A stretch of DNA of 64,000 nt, from positions 2,604,001-2,668,000 of the forward strand of contig NZ_CP009459.1 in the NCBI RefSeq assembly GCF_000758325.1, in the 5' to 3' direction. Each line of letters opens with the position of its first letter. Within the stretch, counting starts at the first letter, position 1. This DNA is from Cedecea neteri (lineage in GTDB: Bacteria > Pseudomonadota > Gammaproteobacteria > Enterobacterales > Enterobacteriaceae). The notes beneath the pieces are model-generated. The model had not been told where the DNA came from, made no database searches, and worked only from the letters and a program-made list of their open reading frames with translations. This document shows, one piece after another, positions 1 through 8,692 of the stretch. Both the position numbers and the translations under genes were made by a program.

Positions 1-90
1 CTTCACGATTTGTGATTTCGAACGTTGTTTAAGCAATTAACGCCATAAAAACCACGGCAAGAAAGCGTCACTCAGGCGGACGACAGAAAC

Positions 91-123
91 AAAAAAGCAC
101 CCACTGCGAACAATGAGTGCTTT
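91..123 (-). terminator. fabA rho-independent terminator
   Basis: On the minus strand just after the fabA stop there is a 13-bp stem (94-106 pairing with 111-123, two G-T pairs) closed by a TTCG tetraloop and followed by a run of T. Bases 1-90 hold no gene I can support; in relatives this gap separates fabA from rmf. Confidence 0.9.
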
Positions 124-148
124 CGAGGTGAAGCCAGATACAGCGGTA

Positions 149-667
149 TTAGAAAGCAGAGGTGTCTTTGAAAAGACCTACTTTCAGGTCGGTTGCGGTG
201 TAGATCACACGGCCATCAACCAGCACTTCACCGTCAGCCAGGCCCATGATCAGGCGGCGATTCACGACGCGTTTGAAGTGAATGCGGTAGGTGACTTTCT
301 TCGCGGTAGGGAGAACCTGACCGGTAAATTTCACTTCGCCCACGCCCAGCGCGCGGCCTTTGCCTTCGCCACCGAGCCAGCCGAGGTAGAAACCAACCAG
401 TTGCCACATGGCATCAAGGCCCAGGCAACCAGGCATCACTGGGTCGCCAATGAAGTGGCAACCAAAGAACCACAGGTCAGGGTTAATATCCAGCTCGGCT
501 TCCACGTAACCTTTGTCAAAGTTACCGCCGTCCTCGGTCATCTTGACTACGCGGTCCATCATCAGCATGGAAGGTGCAGGTAACTGCGGGCCTTCAGCCC
601 CAAACAGTTCGCCACGCCCTGAGGCAAGAAGATCTTCTTTCGTATAGGATTCGCGTTTATCTACCAT
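149..667 (-). CDS. fabA: 3-hydroxydecanoyl-ACP dehydratase/isomerase FabA
   Basis: Cytoplasmic enzyme that dehydrates 3-hydroxydecanoyl-ACP and isomerises trans-2- to cis-3-decenoyl-ACP, the branch point for unsaturated fatty acids. The 172-residue product has the family's full length and a single hot-dog fold. The catalytic pair is visible as His71 (in [12 protein letters not shown]) and Asp85 (GLDAMWQ). It lies 68 bp downstream of lonH on the same strand. That gap carries a FadR operator and a FabR palindrome, so activation by FadR and repression by FabR are expected as in E. coli. Identification is effectively certain from sequence, length and neighbourhood. Confidence 0.98.
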   Translation of the reverse strand: MVDKRESYTKEDLLASGRGELFGAEGPQLPAPSMLMMDRVVKMTEDGGNFDKGYVEAELDINPDLWFFGCHFIGDPVMPGCLGLDAMWQLVGFYLGWLGGEGKGRALGVGEVKFTGQVLPTAKKVTYRIHFKRVVNRRLIMGLADGEVLVDGRVIYTATDLKVGLFKDTSAF

Positions 668-705
668 GTCTACAGTAAGCCTTTTTATAATGAAGCACGC
701 AGGTT

Positions 706-723
706 AGCTAACACGTGTACGCT
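706..723. promoter_or_regulatory. FabR operator of fabA
   Basis: AGCTAACACGTGTACGCT is an imperfect 18-bp palindrome matching the known FabR site type (AGCGTACA-N2-TGTNCGCT). It sits about 40 bp upstream of the fabA start codon. Assigned by similarity to the E. coli fabA control region. Confidence 0.8.
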
Positions 724-724
724 C

Positions 725-741
725 AACAAGTCCGATCAGTT
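725..741. promoter_or_regulatory. FadR operator of fabA
   Basis: The minus-strand sequence AACTGATCGGACTTGTT matches the FadR site of E. coli fabA (consensus core CTGGTCNGACC). It overlaps the stop codon of lonH (736-738), so the activator site is partly coding. Confidence 0.85.
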
Positions 742-2490
742 GTGGTTGAACCAGTTGAGCCAGCGTAGCGGCCACGGAAAGCGCTGGCGAACATCCGGCG
801 CCGACGCCTGAGCAATACGCTCCTGCACCGCACGCATCAGGGTGTTTTGCCCTTCGCCATCCCACGGGAGATTGGTTAATAACGGCAGGGCATCAGCCAC
901 GTCGTCAATTGCCCAAATCGAGAATTTATCTTGCTCGACGGCCTCCAGGACATCTTTATGCAGCGACAGGTGACGCACGTTCGCCAGAGGAATAATAACG
1001 CCCTGGGCGCCGCTAAACTCACGCTGCTGACAAATGCGGAAAAAACCTTCTATTTTTTCATTCAGCCCGCCAACGGGCTGTACGCGGCCGAACTGATCCA
1101 CAGAGCCGGTGATCGCGATGTGCTGATAAATCGGGACGTTGGCCAGGGCACTTATCAGGGCGCAAAGCTCAGCCATGGAGGCGCTGTCGCCGTCCACTTC
1201 GCTGTAGGATTGCTCGAAGGTAAGGGACGCTGAAAACGGGATTTGTTGGTCAAGCTGCAGCTCTGACATCAGAAATGCCTGCATGATCATCATCCCTTTG
1301 GCGTGAATGTTGCCGCCAAGTTCGGCCTTGCGCTCTACGTCCGTAAACTCCCCGTCACCGACGTGAACCACGCAGCTAATACGGGAAGGTTCACCAAAGG
1401 CCCGTGGATGACCAGGGAATTCAATGACCGACAGCGCGTTAATCTGGCCAATCATTTCGCCTTCGGTTTCAATCAGGATTTGCTCCATCAGGATTTCATC
1501 CTGCATGCGCTCGGCCAGGAAACCTTCGCGCCATTCACGCTGGTCGAGCATTTGTTGGAGCTGTTCGGCGTTAAAGCTGCCTTCTTCAGTAAACGGCGCG
1601 ACTTCACGCAGCTGGCGTGAAATCCAGGAAGGGCAGAGCGGCAGCATTTCCTGATCGCCCGTGTAGCGGACGGCCTCACGAATCAGCGGTTGCCAGGCAT
1701 CAGCGGCAGGTGCAGGCAATGACTTCTCAGCGGCAATGGCATAGATCCACTGACACCAAAGCGCCATTTCATCGGCAGAAGCAATTTGCAGATTATCTTC
1801 AAATTCACTGTAGATAGCGGCTGCAGCCAGATCCATCTCCATTTCCTGGAAATCAGCCAGCGAGTCACGCTCGCCAACCAGGACGAGTTTGAAGTCCAAC
1901 GCTAATGACGGGATTTTTACCGGCAGCGGGCGAGTTTCGTCAGGTGAAATCCAGTCGAAACGGCCCTGAGTCATGATTTGTTTCAGGCGCAGCCACAGCA
2001 GCGGCTGGGCAAGGACGCTACGCATCGACAACACCAGCACGCCGCCGTTCACGCGATGGATCAGGCCGGGTTCCAGCGACACCTCGCCAGCAAACTGCCG
2101 CACGCAGCCGAACAGTTGCTCCGGCTCAACCCAGTCAGCGGCAATGACTTCTCGGCTTGACGCAAAGTTATCGTCAGCGTTCTCGGCCGGGCGCAGGGTG
2201 ACCCGGCTACCTTCAATGAGATAATGTCCGCCGATGATTTCTTCGGCTTCATCATGGGATGCTTCAACGGCCGCGGCGATAAGATCCAGATACTCTTGTT
2301 CTTCCGGGGCTTTTATCAGCATCAGATCGACGGAAGAAACGGAAAGGTTGAGTTGCTCAATCCCGTAAACTAAACGAGGTTGAACCGCAGAGAGAGGGGC
2401 AGAGTCGGTATCATAAGGCTGTGCAAAAATTTCCTGATAGCTTTCGGTATCAGGCACCAGGGCACGCCAGTCAAGTCGATTAGTCGTCAA
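736..2490 (-). CDS. lonH: Lon-related putative protease LonH (YcbZ)
   Basis: Lon-family protein with the serine-lysine catalytic dyad of the C-terminal protease domain: Ser436 in EVDGDSAS and Lys479 in GGLNEKIEGFF (numbered from the TTG start). The N-terminal half is a degenerate AAA-like region without a clear Walker A. I place the start at a TTG codon at 2488-2490. This gives 584 residues, close to E. coli YcbZ (586), and aligns its MTITKLAWRDLVP with TTNRLDWRALVP here. The frame stays open upstream to an ATG at 2589, but that stretch contains a TATAAT box and does not resemble the family. Divergent from matP. Substrates are not established. Confidence 0.9.
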   Translation of the reverse strand: MTTNRLDWRALVPDTESYQEIFAQPYDTDSAPLSAVQPRLVYGIEQLNLSVSSVDLMLIKAPEEQEYLDLIAAAVEASHDEAEEIIGGHYLIEGSRVTLRPAENADDNFASSREVIAADWVEPEQLFGCVRQFAGEVSLEPGLIHRVNGGVLVLSMRSVLAQPLLWLRLKQIMTQGRFDWISPDETRPLPVKIPSLALDFKLVLVGERDSLADFQEMEMDLAAAAIYSEFEDNLQIASADEMALWCQWIYAIAAEKSLPAPAADAWQPLIREAVRYTGDQEMLPLCPSWISRQLREVAPFTEEGSFNAEQLQQMLDQREWREGFLAERMQDEILMEQILIETEGEMIGQINALSVIEFPGHPRAFGEPSRISCVVHVGDGEFTDVERKAELGGNIHAKGMMIMQAFLMSELQLDQQIPFSASLTFEQSYSEVDGDSASMAELCALISALANVPIYQHIAITGSVDQFGRVQPVGGLNEKIEGFFRICQQREFSGAQGVIIPLANVRHLSLHKDVLEAVEQDKFSIWAIDDVADALPLLTNLPWDGEGQNTLMRAVQERIAQASAPDVRQRFPWPLRWLNWFNHN

Positions 2491-2526
2491 AGTCGCTATA
2501 TTTTTTAATGAGATGTCAAAGGCGCG

Positions 2527-2532
2527 ATTATA
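2527..2532 (-). promoter_or_regulatory. lonH -10 element
   Basis: A perfect TATAAT on the minus strand about 37 bp upstream of the proposed TTG start. No good -35 is visible at 17 bp. Its position inside the longer open frame argues against translation from 2589. Confidence 0.5.
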
Positions 2533-2666
2533 CAAGAATCGCTCGGGTAGCACACGGATAAAGCAGTAACACAGTTTTATCCCTCTCACAGCTTTGATTT
2601 TCAGTTCAGCGAATGGCAGAAAAACTGTTATTCTGAACTAAGTTACACGGTCACACTGAGATCACA

Positions 2667-3119
2667 ATGAAATATCAACAGTTGGAAAATCTCGAGAGCG
2701 GCTGGAAGTGGAAGTATCTGGTTAAGAAGCATCGCGAAGGGGAATTAATCACGCGATACATTGAGGCCAGTGCAGCCCAAGAGGCGGTAGAGCAGCTCCT
2801 GACGCTGGAGAATGTGCCGGTTCTGGTTCAGAGCTGGATTGATCAGCACATGAACCCGGCGCTGCATAACCGCATGAAGCAAACGATTCGTGCCCGGCGT
2901 AAAAGGCATTTCAACGCTGAGCATCAGCATACCCGTAAAAAATCCATCGATCTGGAATATCTGGTCTGGCAGCGTCTGGCCGGGCTTGCACAGCGCCGCG
3001 GCAATACGCTTTCGGAAACGGTTGTTCAACTGATTGAAGATGCGGAGCGCAAAGAGAAGGTGGAAAACAAGATGTCGACGCTTAAGCAGGATCTGCAGGC
3101 CATGCTCGGTAAAAAATAA
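2667..3119 (+). CDS. matP: Macrodomain Ter protein MatP
   Basis: DNA-binding protein that organises the terminus macrodomain by binding matS sites and delays segregation of sister termini through the division apparatus. The 150-residue length equals E. coli MatP. The N-terminal half is a basic four-helix region ([25 protein letters not shown]), followed by a ribbon-helix-helix segment ([31 protein letters not shown]) and a C-terminal coiled coil. Divergent from lonH and convergent with ompA, the conserved enterobacterial arrangement. I found no convincing matS site in this window. Confidence 0.97.
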   Translation: MKYQQLENLESGWKWKYLVKKHREGELITRYIEASAAQEAVEQLLTLENVPVLVQSWIDQHMNPALHNRMKQTIRARRKRHFNAEHQHTRKKSIDLEYLVWQRLAGLAQRRGNTLSETVVQLIEDAERKEKVENKMSTLKQDLQAMLGKK

Positions 3120-3166
3120 AGCACTGAAAGGGTGTACGACCTCACCATCGTAAAATATCAGACAAT

Positions 3167-3193
3167 AAAAAACCCCGCCATGGCGGGGTTTTT
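3167..3193. terminator. Bidirectional terminator between matP and ompA
   Basis: AACCCCGCCATGGCGGGGTT (3171-3190) is a perfect palindrome with an A run on the left and a T run on the right. It can therefore end both matP (+) and ompA (-) transcripts. Confidence 0.9.
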
Positions 3194-3210
3194 GTTCAAG
3201 GAAGGGTAAC

Positions 3211-4266
3211 TTATGCCGCAGGCTGAGTTACAACTTCTTTGATACCTTTAACTTCGATCTCAACACGACGATCTGGAGCCAGGCAGTCGATCAGTTTAGC
3301 TTTAGGCGCTACGTTGTCACAGGTGTTGCCAGTAACTGGGTTAGCTTTGCCCATGCCACGTGGAGAGATTTTGTTCGCTGGGATACCTTTAGAGATCAGG
3401 TAATCAACAACGCTCTGTGCACGTTTTTCAGACAGTTTCAGGTTGTACTGCTCGGAACCGATACGGTCGGTGTAGCCCAGAACAACAACGGAACCATCTT
3501 TAGGATCCAGGTTGCTCAGCTGGGTGTACAGCTGATCCAGTGCCTGCTGACCTTCTGGTTTCAGAGTTGCTTTGTTGAAGTTGAACAGAACGTCAGACTT
3601 CAGAGTGAAGTGCTTGGTCTGTACTTCTGGAGCTGGAGCCGGAGCCGGAGCTACAACTGGTGCAGCTTCTTCCTGCTGGCCAAAGCGGTAGGAAACACCT
3701 ACGCTCAGCATGCCGTTGTCAGGACGAACGCCAACGGTCTGTGCATCACCGATGTTGTTAACCCACTGGTATTCCAGACGGGTAGCGATGTCACGGGTAA
3801 CTGCCCACTCAACACCACCAGCGAATACTGGGGAAACACCGGTGTCGTGGTTTTTACCAGCGATGGTGTTTGTAGAGTCTGCACGCCATACCATGCCGCC
3901 CAGACGGGTGTAGATGTCCAGGTCGTCAGTGATTGGGTAACCCAGTTTGGTGGTCAGCTGTACGCCCTGAGCTTTGAAGGCACCGCTAGTTACGCTGCCT
4001 TTGTAAGGCATACGGCCAAGCCAGTCGTAACCCATTTCAAAACCAACGTACGGGTTAACCTGATAACCACCGAAGGCACCAGCGCCCAGCTGGCTTTCGT
4101 GGGTGTTACCGTTGTTTTGCAGGTCCTTGTTATACCAGCCGGTATCGTGGAACTGAGACCAGCCCAGTTTACCACCTGCATACCAGGTGTTATCTTTCGG
4201 TGCGGCCTGCGCTACGGTAGCGAAGCCAGCCAGTGCCACTGCAATCGCGATAGCTGTCTTTTTCAT
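3211..4266 (-). CDS. ompA: Outer membrane protein A
   Basis: Abundant outer-membrane protein: an eight-strand N-terminal beta barrel joined by a proline-alanine hinge ([13 protein letters not shown]) to a periplasmic OmpA-like domain that binds peptidoglycan. The start is at [15 protein letters not shown], preceded by GAGGCG. The frame extends eight codons upstream but those lie in the leader. The signal peptide is cut after AQA to expose [11 protein letters not shown]. The C-terminal domain shows the family pattern ([16 protein letters not shown], two cysteines, [10 protein letters not shown]). 351 residues against 346 in E. coli. Expression probably relies on the long 5' leader. Confidence 0.98.
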   Translation of the reverse strand: MKKTAIAIAVALAGFATVAQAAPKDNTWYAGGKLGWSQFHDTGWYNKDLQNNGNTHESQLGAGAFGGYQVNPYVGFEMGYDWLGRMPYKGSVTSGAFKAQGVQLTTKLGYPITDDLDIYTRLGGMVWRADSTNTIAGKNHDTGVSPVFAGGVEWAVTRDIATRLEYQWVNNIGDAQTVGVRPDNGMLSVGVSYRFGQQEEAAPVVAPAPAPAPEVQTKHFTLKSDVLFNFNKATLKPEGQQALDQLYTQLSNLDPKDGSVVVLGYTDRIGSEQYNLKLSEKRAQSVVDYLISKGIPANKISPRGMGKANPVTGNTCDNVAPKAKLIDCLAPDRRVEIEVKGIKEVVTQPAA

Positions 4267-4435
4267 TTTTTGCGCCTCATTATCATCCAAAAGGCCATGA
4301 GCTCTAAACCAATTTAAAGCCCAGGGTTAAATCCTTCGCCCGGGTTTACGCTCAATTGTTACTCTACCGATATATCGGTGTTATGAAGAGCAACCCTGGC
4401 GAGGTAAAGTCTACAACGTAGTTGGAAAGTTACAA
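4267..4435 (-). promoter_or_regulatory. ompA promoter and long 5' leader
   Basis: The promoter reads TTGTAA (-35, 4430-4435), a 16-bp spacer and TAGACT (-10, 4408-4413), the same elements as in E. coli. This gives an untranslated leader of about 135 nt, which in E. coli stabilises the mRNA and is the target of sRNA control near the ribosome site. The rest of the ompA-sulA gap (4436-4623) holds only the palindrome listed separately. Confidence 0.85.
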
Positions 4436-4540
4436 GTGTGAAGTCCGTCAGGCATATGAAAAAAAACGACTTGCATACATATTTTTTTACAGAATGGACC
4501 GTTTTTTGAACGAAGAACGCATTCGTTGAACCCCATCAAA

Positions 4541-4560
4541 CCGCCATATGGCGGGCATTT
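4541..4560. terminator. Palindrome downstream of sulA, possible weak terminator
   Basis: CCGCCATATGGCGG is a perfect 14-bp palindrome between the sulA stop and the ompA promoter. It is followed by only a short T run in the sulA direction, so termination there would be weak. Confidence 0.4.
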
Positions 4561-4623
4561 TTGAGTCATGGCAGCGAATTATATGGCGTGATTAAAAAAT
4601 TCCAGGATTTCTCCTAAATTTAC

Positions 4624-5133
4624 TTAATGATACAAACTAGAATGAATTTTTAGGCCATTTCGTGGTCTTGAACCGGATATTCCCGTACTGGTTGGACGCA
4701 TAATAAAGCCCATTGCATTGCCAGCTTCGGCTGCTAGCGTGAGCCGTAAATGTTCTTCATCTGTTAATTCTTCTGGCAGCCAGCCGATCACAACGCTGTA
4801 ATTTCCCGTCTGTAGAGCTTTCACCATTACATCAACGGTGCAAAGAGGATCTAACTGATTTGCCTGCATCACTTTTGCCAGCGGCAGCCCGGCCGCCTGG
4901 AGCCATGTGCGGCTGAGTTTTTGCTGTGGTGTCAGCCATAGCTGCCAGCGAGATTGTTGTCCCAGCTGCTGCAATAAAGGTAGCAGAATAAACTGCGTAA
5001 CCCAGGGGCTCTCTTCACTGTAGACCACTTCACTGATTAACCCCTGTACGCTGTTATCAGAGAGGGACTGTGCAGGGGAGTGCGCAGTAACTGCAACATG
5101 ACGAAAGTGAGTTTGAACATTATGTGAGTGCAT
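4624..5133 (-). CDS. sulA: SOS cell-division inhibitor SulA
   Basis: Binds FtsZ and blocks Z-ring assembly during DNA damage, and is later removed by Lon. 169 residues, identical in length to E. coli SulA. The conserved middle ([26 protein letters not shown]) and the C-terminal tail [10 protein letters not shown], through which Lon recognises the protein, are intact; the N terminus diverges as usual. A canonical LexA box lies 24 bp upstream of the start codon. Divergent from sxy. Confidence 0.97.
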   Translation of the reverse strand: MHSHNVQTHFRHVAVTAHSPAQSLSDNSVQGLISEVVYSEESPWVTQFILLPLLQQLGQQSRWQLWLTPQQKLSRTWLQAAGLPLAKVMQANQLDPLCTVDVMVKALQTGNYSVVIGWLPEELTDEEHLRLTLAAEAGNAMGFIMRPTSTGISGSRPRNGLKIHSSLYH

Positions 5134-5156
5134 AGTGAGTCCCGCCTAATGGGTTA

Positions 5157-5172
5157 CTGTATGCATGTACAG
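5157..5172. promoter_or_regulatory. LexA box of sulA
   Basis: CTGTATGCATGTACAG fits CTGT-N8-ACAG exactly and extends to a 20-bp palindrome (5155-5174). It should repress sulA until RecA-stimulated LexA cleavage. Confidence 0.95.
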
Positions 5173-5350
5173 TAATGCCTGTGCGAACAAAGATCAACCG
5201 GAATTTCGGAAAGTGTCTCGCATTTTCCGTATGCAAAATCGATACGGGTGAAATTGTCATTGCCATTATCTTTAACCTTACTTATTTTCTGGTATTAGGA
5301 GGGCGAGTAACCCGAGCAGCTATTTACCAGTTGATATATAAGGACATATT

Positions 5351-5980
5351 ATGAAAAAAGTGACATTTTTTAGAATTCATAAATCACGGGAATATCTTTC
5401 GTCGCTGGGTAAAATCGGTTATCGACCGTTATTTGGTGGTTATAGTCTGATGGTCGAAGGTGTTGTCTTTGCTATGGTAGCGGAAGGGGAGCTTTACCTT
5501 CGGGCCAGTGAACAATGTGCCGATTATTTCATCAAAAAAGCGTCTCCACCGCTTATGTACAGTAAGCGTGGGCTTCCAGTCGCACTGAATTACTATCGTG
5601 TTGATGAAGAACTTTGGGAAAATCCCGATAAACTTGTCCAACTCTCTTTCCTGGCGTTAAGAAGCGCTCAACGTGAGAAATCGCAGAGTAAAGTGCGTTC
5701 TCGCCGCCTTAAGGATCTCCCCAATCTTTCCCTGAATATCGAAGTTATGCTGCGTGAAGTGGGTATTAATGATCCCCAAACGCTACGGCGCTTTGGTGCC
5801 AAGCGGTCGTGGTTGAAACTACGCAGTACAAGGAAAACGGTAGGTATTAAAGTGTTGCTTGCGCTTGCGGGGGCCATACGTGGTGTTCATGAGGCTGTAT
5901 TGCCTGCAGATGTTAGAAAAGAACTGACGGACTGGTGGCGCTGCTATGAGCAGCGCCACCAGCCTTACTCGGAGCACTGA
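5351..5980 (+). CDS. sxy: Competence regulator Sxy/TfoX
   Basis: Co-activator that works with CRP at CRP-S promoters of competence and DNA-uptake genes. The 209-residue protein contains a TfoX N-terminal domain (about 1-100, FGGYSLMVEGVVFAMVAEGELYLR) and a TfoX C-terminal helix-hairpin domain (about 120-190, LPNLSLNIEVMLREVGI). The AAGGACATATT ribosome site supports the ATG. A 170-bp leader between the LexA box and the start may fold to control translation, as in E. coli and Haemophilus. Its last 16 bases overlap the 3' end of the convergent yccS. Confidence 0.96.
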   Translation: MKKVTFFRIHKSREYLSSLGKIGYRPLFGGYSLMVEGVVFAMVAEGELYLRASEQCADYFIKKASPPLMYSKRGLPVALNYYRVDEELWENPDKLVQLSFLALRSAQREKSQSKVRSRRLKDLPNLSLNIEVMLREVGINDPQTLRRFGAKRSWLKLRSTRKTVGIKVLLALAGAIRGVHEAVLPADVRKELTDWWRCYEQRHQPYSEH

Positions 5981-8106
5981 GAGATTTGTTGCTGAAGACG
6001 TGAGATCTCAGGCAGAAGAGCAATTAATAACCCAATTTGTTGCAGAACCAGGGGTTCTTTGGTCTCTGCCCGAGTCTCAAGCTGTGAGATGCGGGTAGAG
6101 AGCCCTGTCAGAGCATCTTTAACGCGTCCTTCATCGACTGGCAGGTGGTGTAGGGCATCATCAACATAGCAAACGGCGTCATCAAGCAACATTAACGTAT
6201 CACCATGGTTGAGTTTTTCCCTGTGTGCGCCTAATGCAGAGATATAGCTGTTAAACGAGTGGTTCAGGCAAAGCAGACGGAACGCCGCTTCCCGCATATC
6301 AACGGAGACTCGAGGCTCGGAAGACATATTTGAAACCACGGAGGCCAGCTCTGCGTCTCTGTTATGGGCATCACGCCGGGCGATGCGATATTCCAGGCGG
6401 TTATCACGTCCCTGGTGGTACTGCTCAAGAATTGCATCCAGATAGCGACAATTGGCGTTGAACGCACGTTCAACGACTCGTGAAAGCCGGCGGAATCGCC
6501 AGTCAGGCCAGATGAAACTCACCGCCGCCCAGGCTATTGCGCAGCCTAAGAGTGTATCAATCACGCGCGGGAGAGCAACTTCAAAACCTTCTCCCAACAG
6601 GTTAAAGCATAGCAACACTAACAGCGTAATAAACATGGTCGCATGGGCGTATTGCACATTGCGAAAGGCGAAGAACAGTACGCCGGTAATGACGATCAGT
6701 ATCAGTTGGCCTTCGAGAGACGGGACAAGCCAAAGCAAGGGCAGGCCAACGGCTACCCCAACCAGCGTGCCGATGATACGCAGCGCTAAGCGTCGCCTGG
6801 TTGCACTGTAGTTGGGCTGGCAGACAAACAAGCTGGTCAGAAGTATCCAGTAACCATGCTGCAAACCCGTAAACTGAATAAATGCATAGCCCACACAGAG
6901 AACCAGGGACATCCGCACCGCGTGACGAAAGAGTGCGGATTCAGGTGTGAGGTTAAGCTTTAGCCGTTGCCAGATATCATCGAAGCCGGTCAGCTTGTCG
7001 TCGGATAAACGATTCTCGGGATCGTTCTGCGGCTCAGCAATCGCCTGTTCTGATTCAATGTTTGCCAGTTGTGCATCAATTGCCCTCAAATTCGTAATCA
7101 GAAAGCCTAACGCTTTTATCTCTGAGGTGGTTGCATTGCTGGCACGAATTCGGTCCAGAGCGGAGTCCAGATGAGTAAATGCGCGTTCAAATCGTGGGTC
7201 GTGCTGATAAGGGACTCGCAGCAGGATAGATCGAGAGAGCTGCTGACAGGCCTGTGATTGCATCGTGAGCAGACGCTGAAAGCGGAACATCACGTCGCTA
7301 TAGCGAAACTTATCGCGCAAAGCCTGGTACTGAATATGAGATGAACTCGCCCGTTCGTGAATATCCTGGGCTACGAAATAATAGTGAAGTGTTCGACGAG
7401 TGCCTCTCTGCCCTCGATCGCCGCGAAGGCGAGTTAGCAATGAGCTTTTCGTCTGGTTTAGCGTGGTGACTAATTGGCTGTTAGCCATAGCCAACTGGAG
7501 CATTGGAGCCTGGCTTTCTTCTTCGATATCAGGATCAAACAGCGCTGCTTTAATTTCCAGAAAGCTCGCGAGGCTTTCATAACAGCGTGCCAGGTTGTCT
7601 TGCAGCGGGCGAATAGGGAAAATCAAATGGCCTGCTAACGTCAGCAGGTTGTACCAGACTGCGCCGGCTAAAAGGAACAACGGTTGCTGATACCAGTGCT
7701 CGTAGAGGGAAATACCGAGCATCGTGTAGATAGCAATCAGCAATGCACCAAAGGCGATGGTGGCATAGCGTTGGCCCAGCCCTCCAAGAAGGATAAATCC
7801 GCTGGTGGAGACTGTTAAGCCCACGGCAAACAGCCACGGCCAGGGAAACAGGAGTTCAACAGACGCTGAAGCAATGAAAAAGCTGATTAAAGTGATCAGT
7901 AAATTTCGTAGCCTACCACTTACCCGGTCGTCGAGATCGGCCAGGGCGGCAGCCACAACGCCAAGCGTGAGGGGAATCGTCAGCTTGACTTCACCGAGCC
8001 ACCACGGCAGTGCCGCAGTGCCTGCAAGGGCAATAAAAATGCGCAAGTTGTAAAGCCAGACGCTGTTCCAGGTGTAACGACGTACCAGTGGGCTTAGGGT
8101 CAGCAC
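5965..8106 (-). CDS. yccS: YccS, FUSC-family inner-membrane protein
   Basis: Large membrane protein (713 residues) of the fusaric-acid-resistance (FUSC) type. It has two blocks of hydrophobic helices, roughly residues 20-160 and 395-530, each followed by a long cytoplasmic helical region. The transport substrate is unknown. The stop codon lies inside the convergent sxy gene (16-bp overlap). yccF lies nine bases upstream on the same strand, so the two are probably co-transcribed. Length and order match E. coli. Confidence 0.93.
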   Translation of the reverse strand: MLTLSPLVRRYTWNSVWLYNLRIFIALAGTAALPWWLGEVKLTIPLTLGVVAAALADLDDRVSGRLRNLLITLISFFIASASVELLFPWPWLFAVGLTVSTSGFILLGGLGQRYATIAFGALLIAIYTMLGISLYEHWYQQPLFLLAGAVWYNLLTLAGHLIFPIRPLQDNLARCYESLASFLEIKAALFDPDIEEESQAPMLQLAMANSQLVTTLNQTKSSLLTRLRGDRGQRGTRRTLHYYFVAQDIHERASSSHIQYQALRDKFRYSDVMFRFQRLLTMQSQACQQLSRSILLRVPYQHDPRFERAFTHLDSALDRIRASNATTSEIKALGFLITNLRAIDAQLANIESEQAIAEPQNDPENRLSDDKLTGFDDIWQRLKLNLTPESALFRHAVRMSLVLCVGYAFIQFTGLQHGYWILLTSLFVCQPNYSATRRRLALRIIGTLVGVAVGLPLLWLVPSLEGQLILIVITGVLFFAFRNVQYAHATMFITLLVLLCFNLLGEGFEVALPRVIDTLLGCAIAWAAVSFIWPDWRFRRLSRVVERAFNANCRYLDAILEQYHQGRDNRLEYRIARRDAHNRDAELASVVSNMSSEPRVSVDMREAAFRLLCLNHSFNSYISALGAHREKLNHGDTLMLLDDAVCYVDDALHHLPVDEGRVKDALTGLSTRISQLETRAETKEPLVLQQIGLLIALLPEISRLQQQISQCSE

Positions 8107-8115
8107 AACGGCTCC

Positions 8116-8562
8116 TTACTGGAAACGGCGACGTGCGTTGGATTCGCGTGCTGCTCTTGCCACTTCGACCGGAACAACCCGACGACCAACGGGCCATAAC
8201 GCAATGGCAGCAATCTTGAAGTTCGCAATCCCTACAGGGATCCCAATAACGGTAATACACTGCGCGATGCCCGCCATGATATGCATAATGCACAGCCACC
8301 AGCCGAAGAAGATCAGCCAGAGCACATTCAACAGGGTCCCTCCCGTATTGAGCAGCGTATTTTTACCCTCTGGATTAAGCTCATCCACATGAATGGCTTC
8401 ATTGCCGTAGGGCACAAAGGAAAGCTTGGTGATTTCCCAACAGGATCGCGTCAGTGGTAGGGTGAAAATCAGTACAATACTCACCAGCGTGGCAAATAGC
8501 CATGAGAGGGTGGTCAAAAAGCCACCCAGCACGAAGTTCAGAACATTAAGTACGGTACGCAT
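8116..8562 (-). CDS. yccF: YccF, small inner-membrane protein
   Basis: 148-residue membrane protein of unknown function, same length as E. coli YccF. Hydrophobic segments cover about residues 8-36 and 70-105 and the C terminus is basic (RAARESNARRRF). First gene of a likely yccF-yccS operon and divergent from helD. The family often carries two copies of a short conserved motif around IPVGIANFKIA. Confidence 0.93.
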   Translation of the reverse strand: MRTVLNVLNFVLGGFLTTLSWLFATLVSIVLIFTLPLTRSCWEITKLSFVPYGNEAIHVDELNPEGKNTLLNTGGTLLNVLWLIFFGWWLCIMHIMAGIAQCITVIGIPVGIANFKIAAIALWPVGRRVVPVEVARAARESNARRRFQ

Positions 8563-8692
8563 AGTGACGCTTCCCTGACAGAAAAAAAAAGTGTGATTAA
8601 CCGCAGAAATTATAACGCGTTTTTACTCTGGAGCGTCATTCCTTCGGCAGTTAAACTTGAGCCATAACTCTTACATTGGATCGGGCAACGTA

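Noticed and set aside
113-583. 156-codon plus-strand frame over fabA
   Set aside because: Antisense shadow of fabA, whose catalytic residues and length are unambiguous.
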